DNA from: Cycloclasticus pugetii PS-1
GTDB lineage: Bacteria; Pseudomonadota; Gammaproteobacteria; Methylococcales; Cycloclasticaceae
Length of the DNA stretch: 64,000 nucleotides
Direction: 5' to 3'
Assembly: GCF_000384415.1 (NCBI RefSeq)
Contig: NZ_ARVU01000001.1
Location: 1,178,001-1,242,000, forward strand
Positions 25,609-37,434 of the stretch are shown here, piece by piece. The notes beneath the pieces were generated by a model. It was not told the DNA's origin and ran no database searches. It worked only from the letters and a program-made list of their open reading frames with translations. A program made the position numbers and the translations under genes. The stretch's first letter is position 1; the number at the start of each line of letters is the position of its first letter.

Positions 25609-27873
25609 TTAACGCTGCTCAATTAAGTCTTTCGTTGCTTCTGTGATAATAAAATCAATCTTATTATCCTTTACGTAAACCTTCACTGTTCCGCCGTTGG
25701 TTAATCGACCAAATAACAGTTCGTTAGCCAATGGTTTTTTGATATGTTCTTGCACAGTACGTTCCATCGGTCTTGCGCCCATTTTAGGATCGTAGCCTTT
25801 TTTCGCTAACCAACTACGTGCTTCCGGCTCCAATGTTAACGATACATTCTTATCATGTAATTGAGACTCTAGTTCAAATATAAACTTGTCTACCACATGA
25901 ATAATGGTGTCTTCGTCTAGTGATTTAAATTGAACAACCGCATCGAGTCTATTTCTAAACTCTGGTGAAAATGACTTTTCAATCACTTGCATACTATCTG
26001 ATGAGTGCTCTTGTTCAGTAAAACCAATTGAGGCACGACTCGCTTCTTGCGCGCCAGCATTCGTCGTCATCACTAACATGATGTTTCTAAAGTCTGCTTT
26101 TCTGCCGTTATTATCTGTTAACGTGCCGTGATCCATAATTTGCAGTAATAAATTAAAGATATCAGGATGGGCTTTTTCAATTTCATCAAGCAACAAAATT
26201 GCATACGGGTGCTTGTTCACTTCCTCTGTTAGTAAGCCACCTTGGTCATAGCCAACATAACCTGGGGGGGAACCGATCAAACGAGAGACCGTATGACGCT
26301 CCATGTACTCTGACATATCAAAGCGAATTAAGTCGACACCCATTATTTTGGCTAGTTGATTGGTCACTTCTGTTTTACCTACACCCGTTGGACCAGCGAA
26401 TAAAAATGACCCTATGGTTCTTTCTTCTTGGCCAAGCCCAGCTCGACTTAAAATAACAGCATCAGACAGTTTCTCAATCGCTTCATCTTGGCCGAAAACA
26501 ACCATTTTAAGATGGCGCGCCAAGTCCTTCAGCTTGTCTTTATCTTGAGATGAAATGCTTTTCTCAGGAATTCTCGCAATTTGAGCAATGATTTTTTCGA
26601 TATCACTAGTTAAGATCACAGGTGGCCGATCCGCTTCAGGCAACAAACGCTGTTTTGCGCCAGCTTCATCAATAACATCAATTGCTTTATCCGGTAAAAA
26701 CCTATCATTGAGATAACGGTCTGCTAATTTAGCTGCCGTTTCGATACTTTCAGCACTGTATTCAATATTATGATGTTCCTCATAACGTGGTTTTAAGCCT
26801 TTTAAGATACGAATAGTATCGTCAACTGATGGCTCATTGACATCAATTTTCTGAAAACGTCTTGCTAAGGCATGATCTTTTTCAAAAATACCGCGGAATT
26901 CTTTATAGGTAGTAGAACCAATACAGCGCAACTCACCCGATGCCAAAGCTGGTTTGATCATGTTTGAAGCGTCCATCACACTACCTGAGGCCGAACCTGC
27001 TCCAATGATAGTATGTATTTCGTCAATAAATAGTATGCTTTTTTCTTGTTTTTTAAGTTGATTGACCAAACCTTTTAGTCGTTTCTCAAAATCGCCTCGG
27101 TATTTTGTTCCGGCAACTAATGTGCCCATATCTAATGAATAAATAGTGGTTTCTTCAAGTACTTCAGGAACATTACCCTCAACAATCTTTAACGCTAGGC
27201 CTTCCGCAATTGCTGTTTTACCAACGCCTGCCTCACCAACCAATAAAGGATTATTTTTACGGCGGCGACATAGGGTTTGAATCGTACGTTCTAACTCTTT
27301 TTCACGGCCAATTAAGGGATCAATTTTTCCAAGTTTCGCTTGTTCATTCAAATTAACTGCATACTTTGTTAGTGGATCATTTGAAGCCTCTTCTCCCTCT
27401 GATGCAGGAACTTCCTCAAAGTCAGACATGTCGTCCTCTTCAATTCTTGCAATACCATGAGATATAAAATTAACCACATCAAGCCGAGTCACATTTTGGC
27501 GGCTCATTAAATATACCGCTTGTGAATCTTGTTCGCTAAATATAGCCACCAGTACATTCGCACCAGTCACTTCTTTTTTCCCGGACGACTGAACATGAAA
27601 TACCGCTCGCTGAAGAACCCGCTGAAAACCTAGTGTCGGTTGAGTTTCACGTTCGACATCACTTGGAATAATCGGCGTAGACTCTTCTAAATATGCCTCA
27701 AGATCACTGGTCATTGCCTCTACATTGCCACCAGATGCTTCAAACACTTCACACGCAGACTTATTACTCATCATCGCTAACAGCAAGTGTTCTACTGTTA
27801 TAAATTCGTGACGTTTCTCATGCGCTTGTTTAAACGCATTGTTTAATGACTGTTCTAACTCTTTGTTAAGCAT
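25609..27873 (-). CDS. clpA: ClpA, ATPase subunit of the ClpAP protease
   Basis: 754 residues (E. coli ClpA 758). The N-domain (1-145) contains EHLLLAM, followed by D1 with Walker A GEAGVGKT and [11 protein letters not shown], and D2 with [22 protein letters not shown] and [10 protein letters not shown]-type sensor residues. The ClpB/Hsp104 coiled-coil insert is absent, as expected for ClpA. The C-terminal IGL/IGF loop that docks ClpP reads ASIGFTEQ. It unfolds substrates presented by ClpS. It follows clpS with a 3-bp gap. Confidence 0.97.
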   Translation of the reverse strand: MLNKELEQSLNNAFKQAHEKRHEFITVEHLLLAMMSNKSACEVFEASGGNVEAMTSDLEAYLEESTPIIPSDVERETQPTLGFQRVLQRAVFHVQSSGKKEVTGANVLVAIFSEQDSQAVYLMSRQNVTRLDVVNFISHGIARIEEDDMSDFEEVPASEGEEASNDPLTKYAVNLNEQAKLGKIDPLIGREKELERTIQTLCRRRKNNPLLVGEAGVGKTAIAEGLALKIVEGNVPEVLEETTIYSLDMGTLVAGTKYRGDFEKRLKGLVNQLKKQEKSILFIDEIHTIIGAGSASGSVMDASNMIKPALASGELRCIGSTTYKEFRGIFEKDHALARRFQKIDVNEPSVDDTIRILKGLKPRYEEHHNIEYSAESIETAAKLADRYLNDRFLPDKAIDVIDEAGAKQRLLPEADRPPVILTSDIEKIIAQIARIPEKSISSQDKDKLKDLARHLKMVVFGQDEAIEKLSDAVILSRAGLGQEERTIGSFLFAGPTGVGKTEVTNQLAKIMGVDLIRFDMSEYMERHTVSRLIGSPPGYVGYDQGGLLTEEVNKHPYAILLLDEIEKAHPDIFNLLLQIMDHGTLTDNNGRKADFRNIMLVMTTNAGAQEASRASIGFTEQEHSSDSMQVIEKSFSPEFRNRLDAVVQFKSLDEDTIIHVVDKFIFELESQLHDKNVSLTLEPEARSWLAKKGYDPKMGARPMERTVQEHIKKPLANELLFGRLTNGGTVKVYVKDNKIDFIITEATKDLIEQR

Positions 27874-27876
27874 TGT

Positions 27877-28215
27877 TCACTCCACTTCTTCTAATGTGCA
27901 CTGCAAAGGATGCTGGTTCTCTTGAGAATGCGCTATGACCTGTTGCACTTTTGTTTCCGCTATATCTTTAGTATAAATACCACATACACCAATACCACTA
28001 GTATGCACATTCATGGTGATTCTAACGGCCTCTTCTTTATCTTTATAAAAAATTGTTTGCAAAATAGACACCACAAAATCCATTGGCGTGAAATCATCAT
28101 TTAACAACAACACCTTATACATCGGCGGCTTTTGCAACTTCGGTTTTGATTCTTGAACAGCTAAATTGCCGTCGTCTTGGTCATCTTCAAAAGGTAAATC
28201 AGGCATACGTTTCAA
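27877..28215 (-). CDS. clpS: ClpS adaptor for ClpA
   Basis: 112 residues. The core has YKVLLLNDDFTPMDFVVSILQ (N-end-rule pocket NDDFTPM), RITMNVHTSGIGVCGIYTKDIAETKV and a C-terminal HPLQCTLEEVE. It delivers proteins with Leu, Phe, Tyr or Trp N-termini to ClpAP. Directly upstream of clpA on the same strand; aat and bpt in the same cluster make those N-termini. The start is not backed by a strong SD. Confidence 0.97.
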   Translation of the reverse strand: MKRMPDLPFEDDQDDGNLAVQESKPKLQKPPMYKVLLLNDDFTPMDFVVSILQTIFYKDKEEAVRITMNVHTSGIGVCGIYTKDIAETKVQQVIAHSQENQHPLQCTLEEVE

Positions 28216-28578
28216 TAATTAAAATTAAGTTATGTCATTTTGACAGAAAAAACATCATCTTGTTCTATATAGTCGAACTAAATAGATAGACTTTTTCATC
28301 AGGCCGTTGAGCAATGGTATACCATCTGCTTCAAATCTGAACAGCCTTTTAACACCACTATATTTTATTGCTACAAACTCCAGTTAACTTACTAAATGGT
28401 GCCTGTGAAATGATTTTTCAAGTTAACTTAAATCATCCGCACGTTCACATAAGTGCACTGCTTGTGTTTATAACACCTTATGCTTTAGAAAAAACAGCTC
28501 AACTTAATTTTATAAACACATGTACTGATAACTCCTACAGCACACTATTTAGGCCTATTAATCGCTTCAACCCTTTTT
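28216..28578. other. Non-coding stretch between clpS and the ART-like gene
   Basis: AT-rich, with the clpSA promoter at its left. A 77-codon frame in it lacks an SD and protein-like composition, and I discount it. No clear RNA or repeat seen. Confidence 0.4.
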
Positions 28579-29142
28579 TCACTCAGACACCAATGAAATA
28601 AAGTCTGCCTTAATATCTTCATTAATATAGGCCATTCCGAGCTTATTTAAATAGACTAAACGAGGTGCGTTCTTCAAATCTATACGCAGTTCTCCGGCCT
28701 GACAGTGCTGATAAAGCGCGGCAACATACTCAAGGTAGTCCTGCCCGTCCTTAATCATTAACAAACTGGCTGCGCCAACATCAGGGCGAACAGCCTGATG
28801 TTGTTCTTGCGTTAATGCAATAGCAAAAACAACCGGCGATTCTTCAACGTCAACCCGTAAACGTCTACGGCGTACAGTTTGCTGAGCCCAGTAATAGGCC
28901 AGTTCTTTACTGGGTGTTAAAAAAACCGGCTCAGTCGTTTCACGATAAGTATTTCCAATAGTCGCCATGGTGCTCTTTGCTGCTTCGTTCATAAGGTGAT
29001 CACCTGAACGTTTTAAGCCAGCAGACAAAATAGAGTCAACTAAAGATGAGGAGGTACCGTGATACCAAACATGACTGGTAATAAAACCGTTTCTGCTTAG
29101 AAGCATGTTGGCATCTTTTAAATAATGGGGTATCTCACGCAT
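28579..29142 (-). CDS. ADP-ribosyltransferase-like protein of unknown role
   Basis: 187 residues, no signal peptide. WYHGTSSSLVDSILSAGLKRSG (26-47) and EPVFLTPSKELAYYWA (71-86) reproduce the order of the H-Y core of ADP-ribosyltransferase-fold proteins such as KptA- and DarT-like families (H28-G-T, then hydrophobic-L-T and A-Y-Y). A later acidic region around DYLEYVAALY (135-144) may supply the third catalytic position. The rest is basic (RRRRLRV) and conserved-looking. It lies between clpS and aceA without an obvious partner antitoxin. The fold is inferred from motifs; NAD use, RNA 2'-phosphate transfer or loss of activity are all possible. Confidence 0.55.
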   Translation of the reverse strand: MREIPHYLKDANMLLSRNGFITSHVWYHGTSSSLVDSILSAGLKRSGDHLMNEAAKSTMATIGNTYRETTEPVFLTPSKELAYYWAQQTVRRRRLRVDVEESPVVFAIALTQEQHQAVRPDVGAASLLMIKDGQDYLEYVAALYQHCQAGELRIDLKNAPRLVYLNKLGMAYINEDIKADFISLVSE

Positions 29143-29200
29143 TTAATGGTCCTTTCTATCTATACTAACCTTACGTCGAATTTTAAACTCAGCCAAATAA

Positions 29201-29231
29201 AAAGGCGACTTCAGTAGAAAAAGCCGCCTTT
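29201..29231 (-). terminator. Terminator of aceA
   Basis: On the minus strand AAAGGCGGCTT pairs with AAGTCGCCTTT (one G-U), followed by further T's. It lies about 50 bases beyond the aceA stop. Confidence 0.75.
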
Positions 29232-29283
29232 AAAGTACATAAGTTTCAACAAATACGCTTAGCTAACGCATCTCTCTAGGTAT

Positions 29284-30882
29284 TTAAGAAAACTGATTGG
29301 AGGTGTTTTTCGCGCCACCCGCTTTCAGTGCATTTTCACCCGCAAAATATTCTTTGTGGTCATCGCCCATGTCTGATCCCGACATATTTTGATGTTTAAC
29401 ACAGGCAATACCCTGACGAATTTCTTTTCGCTGTACGTCCCTTACATAGCCTAGCATTCCAGCCTCACCAAAATACTCTTTAGCCAAGTTATCTGTAGAC
29501 AATGCAGCTGTGTGATATGTCGGCAGTGTAATCAAGTGATGAAAGATATTTGCTTCTCGAGACGAGTCAGCTTGGAACGTGCGAATTTTATCGTCTGCAT
29601 CGGCAGCCAATTGCGTTGCATCATATTTAGCATTCATCAGATCTTCTCGGTCGTAAGCCGATACATCCTTACCCTCTTCGACCCATCGATCGTAAGCCTG
29701 TTGACGAAAATTAAGCGTCCAGTTGAATGACGGGCTATTGTTGTACACTAACTTCGCATTAGGAATCTCTTTACGTACTTCGTTCATCATGTCTGCAATG
29801 TCTTTAACGCTTGGTGTTGCCGTTTCAATCCAAAGAAGATCGGCACCCGCTTTAATGGCTTCGATTGAGTCAAATACGCAACGTTCAGGACCAGTACCTT
29901 GACGGAATTGGTATAGACCAGAAGGTAAGCGCTTAGGGCGAACAAGTTTACCGTCACGATTGAAACATACGTCACCTTCAGCCATATCAGCTACGTCAAT
30001 TTCTTCAACATCTAAGAAAGAATTGTATTGATCGCCTTGGTCACCAGGCTCTTTAACCACCGCGATTTCTTTGGTTAGGCCTGCACCCTCAGAGTCTGTA
30101 CGAGCAACAATTAGCCCATTGTCGATACCCAATTCTAGAAATGCGTGACGTAATGCACGAATTTTGGCATGAAAATCAGCATGAGGAACCGTGACTTTGC
30201 CATCTTGGTGACCACATTGTTTTTCATCCGCCACCTGGTTTTCAATTTGTAAACAACAGGCCCCCGCTTCAATCATTTGTTTGGCCATTAAATAAGTCGC
30301 TTCTGCATTACCAAAGCCCGCATCAATATCAGCAACAATCGGCACAACGTGGGTCACATGATTATCAATTTCATCTTGGATTTGTTCGACTGTAGCTTCA
30401 TCACCTGCTTCGCGAGCAGTATCTAATTGACGAAACAGGCCACCTAATTCACGCGCGTCAGCCTGCCGAAGAAATGTATAAAGCTCTTCGACTAATGAAG
30501 CAACCGCGGTTTTTTCATGCATTGATTGATCGGGTAAAGGACCAAACTCAGAGCGTAAGGCCGCCACCATCCAACCAGAAAGATAAAGGTAACGACGATC
30601 CGTCTTGCCACCAAAGTGCTTCTTAATAGAAATCATTTTTTGTTGACCAATAAAACCGTGCCAGCAACCTAATGATTGTGTGTATAGCGTGTTGTCTGCA
30701 TCGAAGGCCGCCATGTCTGCATTCATAATATCAGCGGTATATTGCGCGATATCAAGGCCCGTTTTAAATTTGTTCTGTGCACGCATACGTGCAACAGATT
30801 CTGGGTTAATGGCAGCCCAAGAATCTCCCTTAGCTTGAACTAACTCTGAAACAGCATTTATATCATTTGTATAAGATGACAT
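29284..30882 (-). CDS. aceA: Isocitrate lyase
   Basis: 532 residues, the long subtype of isocitrate lyase (about 530) found in Pseudomonas rather than the 434-residue E. coli form. Active-site stretch DEKQCGHQDGK corresponds to the usual KKCGH loop with Cys and His kept. Other markers are IVADIDAGFGNAEATYLMAKQMIEAGA, ARTDSEGAGL, and KLVYNNSPSFNW. It cleaves isocitrate to succinate and glyoxylate. AAAGGAG precedes the ATG. It follows aceB by 100 bp, allowing growth on acetyl-CoA from CoA-thioester or fatty-acid catabolism. Confidence 0.96.
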   Translation of the reverse strand: MSSYTNDINAVSELVQAKGDSWAAINPESVARMRAQNKFKTGLDIAQYTADIMNADMAAFDADNTLYTQSLGCWHGFIGQQKMISIKKHFGGKTDRRYLYLSGWMVAALRSEFGPLPDQSMHEKTAVASLVEELYTFLRQADARELGGLFRQLDTAREAGDEATVEQIQDEIDNHVTHVVPIVADIDAGFGNAEATYLMAKQMIEAGACCLQIENQVADEKQCGHQDGKVTVPHADFHAKIRALRHAFLELGIDNGLIVARTDSEGAGLTKEIAVVKEPGDQGDQYNSFLDVEEIDVADMAEGDVCFNRDGKLVRPKRLPSGLYQFRQGTGPERCVFDSIEAIKAGADLLWIETATPSVKDIADMMNEVRKEIPNAKLVYNNSPSFNWTLNFRQQAYDRWVEEGKDVSAYDREDLMNAKYDATQLAADADDKIRTFQADSSREANIFHHLITLPTYHTAALSTDNLAKEYFGEAGMLGYVRDVQRKEIRQGIACVKHQNMSGSDMGDDHKEYFAGENALKAGGAKNTSNQFS

Positions 30883-30982
30883 TTAGATCTCCTTTCAATT
30901 AATGACGTAAAAAGTAAACATGTATAGCGTTAAAATATATGGACATTTTACTGCCCAACCTAACGTGACTGATTCCTAGCAA

Positions 30983-32566
30983 CTACAAATACTCGTAAGC
31001 TGGTACCGTTAAGAAATCCACTAGTTTTTCAGATGTGGTAAAGCGGTCCATTATTTTTGCCGCCTCGCTGAAACGGCCCTCTTTAAAGCGCTTTTCACCA
31101 ATCTCACTCTTAATAGTTTCCATTTCTTCAAGCATTAATTCGCGGAACAATTCAACGGTTACTTTTTTGCCGTTGCTTAAGTTTTTGCCGTGATGTATCC
31201 ATTGCCAGATTGATGAGCGTGAAATCTCAGCAGTTGCCGCATCTTCCATCAAACCATAGATCGGCACACAACCATTACCTTGGATCCATGCTTCAATATA
31301 TTGAACAGCTATTCGCAAATTAGCCCGCATCCCCTCTTCTGTTCGATCGCCTTCACAAGGCTCTAATAAATCCTCTGCTGTCACGTCGGCATCTTCAGTA
31401 CGCAATACGTCCATTTGGTTTGCTTTGCCTTCACCAATATATTCATTAAAGACCGCCATTGCTGTATCTGCCAGACCTGGGTGCGCGACCCATGTTCCAT
31501 CATGGCCATTTTTTGCTTCTAGCGTTTTATCGCCAACGACTTTTTTTAAGACAGTGGCATTAGCCTCGGCATCTTTTGCGGGTATAAACGCTGCCATTCC
31601 GCCCATTGCTAAAGCACCGCGTTTATGACAAGTTTTAATTAATAGCCTCGAATATGCACTCAAAAAGGGTTTATCCATGGTCACAACTTGGCGGTCTGGA
31701 AGCACACGATCTGGGTAATTTTTAAGCGTTTTGATGTAGCTAAATATATAATCCCAACGACCACAGTTAAGTGCCACAATATGATCACGAAATTCGTAGA
31801 GAATCTCATCCATTTCGAAGACAGCTGGTAGTGTTTCAATCAAAACAGTTGCTTTGATAGTACCCCGCTCTAACCCTACCAAATCTTCAGCTTTATCCAT
31901 TAAGTCAGCCCACCAGCGAGCTTCTTTATGCGATTGCAATTTAGGAATATAAAAGTATGGCCCTGAATCTTTTGCTAATAAGGTTTTATAGTTATGGAAA
32001 AAATAGTATGCAAAATCAATTAAACCACCAGGAATTTCCTGTCCGTTTAAATGAATGTGCTTTTCAGGAAGATGCAAACCTCGTGCGCGGCAAACAAGTA
32101 CCGCAGGGTCATCATTTAGTTCATAGTGTTTGCCTGATTTAGGGTCATCTAATGAGATAGTCCCATTAACTGCATCACGCATATTAACTTGGCCCTGAGC
32201 GACTTTATCCCACGTCGGCGACAATGAATCCTCAAAATCGGCCATAAACACTTTTACATTGGCGTTTAAAGCATTAATGATCATTTTACGATCAACAGGA
32301 CCGGTAATCTCTACTCGTCTGTCTTGTAGGTCATCTGGAATACCTAAGATACGCCAATCACCCTCACGTATATGTTTTGTTTCCGCTAAAAAGTCAGGCA
32401 ATTGACCCGCATCAATTTCGGCCTGCCTTACTTTACGTGCCTCGAGTAACGCTGCAACACGAGGGGAAAACTCTTCCGCTAATGTTGACACAAAAGCATT
32501 TGCTTCATCGTTATAAATACTGGCATAACTTGGTAACAGTTCACCTTTAAACGTTAATGCATTCAT
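30983..32566 (-). CDS. aceB: Malate synthase A
   Basis: 527 residues, the A-isoform length. VFMADFEDSLSPTW, RPRGLHL-type CRARGLHLPEKH, TVLIETLPAVFEMDEILYEFRDHIVALNCGRWDYIFSYIK and MGGMAAFIPAK are signature stretches; the catalytic Arg, Glu and Asp lie in these. It condenses glyoxylate with acetyl-CoA. It is divergent from a LysR-family gene with 124 bp between start codons, and upstream of aceA, so the pair may be one regulated unit. Confidence 0.96.
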   Translation of the reverse strand: MNALTFKGELLPSYASIYNDEANAFVSTLAEEFSPRVAALLEARKVRQAEIDAGQLPDFLAETKHIREGDWRILGIPDDLQDRRVEITGPVDRKMIINALNANVKVFMADFEDSLSPTWDKVAQGQVNMRDAVNGTISLDDPKSGKHYELNDDPAVLVCRARGLHLPEKHIHLNGQEIPGGLIDFAYYFFHNYKTLLAKDSGPYFYIPKLQSHKEARWWADLMDKAEDLVGLERGTIKATVLIETLPAVFEMDEILYEFRDHIVALNCGRWDYIFSYIKTLKNYPDRVLPDRQVVTMDKPFLSAYSRLLIKTCHKRGALAMGGMAAFIPAKDAEANATVLKKVVGDKTLEAKNGHDGTWVAHPGLADTAMAVFNEYIGEGKANQMDVLRTEDADVTAEDLLEPCEGDRTEEGMRANLRIAVQYIEAWIQGNGCVPIYGLMEDAATAEISRSSIWQWIHHGKNLSNGKKVTVELFRELMLEEMETIKSEIGEKRFKEGRFSEAAKIMDRFTTSEKLVDFLTVPAYEYL

Positions 32567-32652
32567 TTAAACCTCCTAAGTCGGTTATAAAATAATGTTT
32601 GTGCAGTGCATTATATTAACTTTATACCACCGTACAATCCCAATAAAGCTAT

Positions 32653-32681
32653 TTCTATCATTAATTAAATTAATGATAGAA
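32653..32681. promoter_or_regulatory. 29-bp palindrome before the LysR gene (probable LTTR operator)
   Basis: Perfect 13-bp arms TTCTATCATTAAT (32653-32665) and ATTAATGATAGAA (32669-32681) around TAA. It contains T-N11-A pairs as in LysR-type binding sites, and ends 9 bases before the regulator's preferred ATG. Confidence 0.7.
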
Positions 32682-32690
32682 TGCAATCCT

Positions 32691-33599
32691 ATGGAAGAAC
32701 ATACGATAAAGTCTAACCGTCATAAGCAATTAAGGTCATTTTGTATGGCCGCCAAAGTTGGTGGCTTTTCAAAGGCCGCTGATTTATTACAATTAAGTCA
32801 ACCGTCCGTATCACTGCAAATTCAAAGCTTAGAAAAAGAATTAAACGCTAAGTTATTTACTCGAAATGGTCCGAAAATAACCTTAACGGATGCGGGGAAA
32901 AAATTACTGGAACTGGCAAAACCACTTGTTGAGCAAATGGATACTCTGCCAACACGGTTCACTGCCGCCAACAACCCAGAAGAAACAACTGAAATTAACA
33001 TCGCTGCCGGTGAGGCGAGTATCCTTTATTTATTACCGAATATCGTAGAACGCTTTAAACAACGATACCCTCATGTACATATTAAGTTGCATCAGGTATC
33101 AGGAAACACCAGCATAGACGCCATTAGAAATAATGAAGTAGACTTTGCTGTTGGCCCAATGTTAGAAGTCCCCGCCGATATTCTATACAAGCAAGTTTAT
33201 CGCTTTGTCCCTGTGCTGATTATGCCATTTGGTCATCCGCTAGCCTCGGTCGATGAGGTTAGCCTGCAAGAGATTGTTCAATATGACCTTATTTTGCCAC
33301 CTAAACACTTAAATACATGGCGTATTGTTGATGACGTATTACAAAAACACAAATTACGCTATCGGGTTTCATTAGAAGCTTGGAGTTGGGAAATCATCAA
33401 AAAATACGTCGAATTAGGTTTAGGCTTATCAATCGTTACCAGCGTGTCATTAACGGGCAACGAACAGCTCATCGCAAAACCATTGTCAAAATACTTTCCT
33501 GATTATTACTACGGTGTCACCATGAAAAGACAAGGGTCATTATCATTACCAGCCAAAAACTTTCTTGAGTTAATAGACCCCAGCTTTTTTCAAGGTTGA
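32691..33599 (+). CDS. LysR-family transcriptional regulator, divergent from aceB
   Basis: 302 residues from the ATG at 32691; an ATG further up would translate through the 29-bp palindrome and add residues foreign to LysR proteins. Winged HTH at about 10-70 (FCMAAKVGGFSKAADLLQLSQPSVSLQIQ, LEKELNAKLFTRNG). A substrate-binding domain follows (about 95-300) with GEASILYLLPNIVERFKQRYP and NNEVDFAVGP, resembling the CysB/Cbl subgroup. It probably controls aceB-aceA and itself via the palindrome; the co-inducer is unknown. Confidence 0.85.
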   Translation: MEEHTIKSNRHKQLRSFCMAAKVGGFSKAADLLQLSQPSVSLQIQSLEKELNAKLFTRNGPKITLTDAGKKLLELAKPLVEQMDTLPTRFTAANNPEETTEINIAAGEASILYLLPNIVERFKQRYPHVHIKLHQVSGNTSIDAIRNNEVDFAVGPMLEVPADILYKQVYRFVPVLIMPFGHPLASVDEVSLQEIVQYDLILPPKHLNTWRIVDDVLQKHKLRYRVSLEAWSWEIIKKYVELGLGLSIVTSVSLTGNEQLIAKPLSKYFPDYYYGVTMKRQGSLSLPAKNFLELIDPSFFQG

Positions 33600-33743
33600 T
33601 AAATACAGCATAGCTTTATTCAACAATAAATATTTTTAAATTCAAAACATTAGCACTGTTAAATCCATAAGTTTAATTCAATTGAAGCACTCTTCAATTA
33701 ATTCAATTAAAATACGTACTCTAAATAATTTTTACTACACCCG

Positions 33744-34193
33744 ATGATCTGGAAACCAAACGTCACCGTCGCATCTATTGTTGAACTTGACGGAAAATTT
33801 TTGATGGTTGAGGAAGAGTCCCCAGTCGGCCCTGTCCTTAACCAGCCTGCTGGACATTTAGACCCAAACGAAAGTATGGAAAACGCTGTCATTAGGGAAA
33901 CTTTAGAAGAAACGGGTTACCGTTTTACACCGGAAGTAATTATCGGCTCGTATTTATGGCATAACACTGATAATGAAACCACCTATTATCGAAGTACTTA
34001 TGCTGGCAGCGTGTGTCATAAAGAAGTCTCAACAGAACTTGATGAAGGCATTATTCGTGCGTTATGGATGAGTCTCGATGAAATCAAAGCAAATACCGAT
34101 CGCTTACGTAGCCCTATTATTTTAGAAAGCCTTAATGACTACCTGTCAGGGGTTAGCTACCCGCTTTCAATCATTAAATCTTACATTAAATAA
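33744..34193 (+). CDS. nudJ: Nudix hydrolase NudJ
   Basis: 149 residues. Nudix box GHLDPNESMENAVIRETLEETGY (about 48-70) matches GX5EX7REUXEEXGU with the catalytic Glu residues kept. NudJ acts on nucleoside tri/diphosphates and HMP-PP in E. coli. It lies directly before mnmA, the same order as in E. coli (nudJ-mnmA), which supports the subfamily name. The SD is weak. Substrate here is inferred from synteny. Confidence 0.88.
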   Translation: MIWKPNVTVASIVELDGKFLMVEEESPVGPVLNQPAGHLDPNESMENAVIRETLEETGYRFTPEVIIGSYLWHNTDNETTYYRSTYAGSVCHKEVSTELDEGIIRALWMSLDEIKANTDRLRSPIILESLNDYLSGVSYPLSIIKSYIK

Positions 34194-34215
34194 AACCTAT
34201 AACCTACTGTTTTAA

Positions 34216-36707
<2,492 letters not shown>

Positions 36708-36756
36708 ATGTGACGTAACTCATACTCAAATTATTTTAAATAATTATAATGAATCA

Positions 36757-36847
36757 CCTGCAAGACGATACCTAAAGTCTATTTTTTCCCCATTTATAGG
36801 CTTTAAGTCTTGTACGTTCACCGAATCAATTGATTCGGTTTTTTTTT
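36757..36847 (+). ncRNA. Candidate small RNA with its own promoter and terminator
   Basis: TATAAT at 36745-36750 is followed by about 90 bases without a frame. There is a stem AAAGTCTA/TAGGCTTT (36774-36781 with 36797-36804, one G-U) and a strong terminator (36820-36847: ACCGAATC, AATT, GATTCGGT then eight T's). The -35 region is weak. It could instead be purB's terminator alone; the internal stem and well-placed -10 favour an RNA. Confidence 0.45.
36820..36847 (+). terminator. Strong Rho-independent terminator
   Basis: Perfect 8-bp stem with AATT loop followed by a T8 run. It closes the purB unit and the candidate small RNA. Confidence 0.85.
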
Positions 36848-36915
36848 GCTTTATTTGCTATTCATTACCGGCACTGGTTAACTATTAGTAATATTCATTT
36901 TACTTGGAGTTTTCA

Positions 36916-37434
36916 ATGTCAATTTATGAGCTTGAACACGCCGTCTTTAGAGAAACAAAAACAACATTTAACCTAAACTCTTTTGAAGAAAACAAACTAG
37001 CCCTAGTTTGTTTGATTAATCAGGCCCACACTGACATTAATATCTACAGTCACACGCTAAACCCTTTGGTTTTTGATACCGAAGCAGTTATTTTTGCTTG
37101 TGAACAGTTTTGTTTAAAAAATCATCGCACTCATATCAATATATTAGTGAATGAGACACGTCCAATCACCCGAATCTCTCATCGCTTACTAGGTTTATCA
37201 CATCGATTTTCTAGCAGCATTTCGTTTAAGAAAGTGGCCGCTGCTAGCCCTCCTCGTGAGGATGATTTTGTTTGTTTCGACAAAAGCGCCTACCTTCAAA
37301 TACCTAACTATCAACATTATGTTGGCCTCTGTAATTTTTCAGACGCAGACCGTACTGCACAGTTCTTATCCTATTTTAAAAGTGCTTGGGAAATCAGTTC
37401 GCCAGACATCGAACTTCGGTCACTGCCATTATGA
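36916..37434 (+). CDS. DUF7931-type conserved hypothetical protein
   Basis: 172 residues from the ATG at 36916 with GGAG 7 bases upstream; an in-frame TTG four codons earlier is less likely. Visible features are IYSHTLNPLVFDTEAVIFACEQFCLKN (about 45-70), ILVNETRPI and a C-terminal LSYFKSAWEIS. This pattern matches uncharacterised gammaproteobacterial proteins of about 170 residues that resemble a phospholipase-D/phosphatidylserine-synthase-like domain without its catalytic HKD. Its stop overlaps the next start by ATGA. Function unknown. Confidence 0.6.
   Translation: MSIYELEHAVFRETKTTFNLNSFEENKLALVCLINQAHTDINIYSHTLNPLVFDTEAVIFACEQFCLKNHRTHINILVNETRPITRISHRLLGLSHRFSSSISFKKVAAASPPREDDFVCFDKSAYLQIPNYQHYVGLCNFSDADRTAQFLSYFKSAWEISSPDIELRSLPL

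Noticed and set aside
28368-28601. 77-codon frame upstream of the ART-like gene
   Set aside because: No SD, poor composition, and it overlaps the end of the ART-like gene.
32595-32690. Longer N-terminus of the LysR regulator
   Set aside because: It would translate through a perfect 29-bp palindrome and adds hydrophobic residues foreign to LysR proteins.
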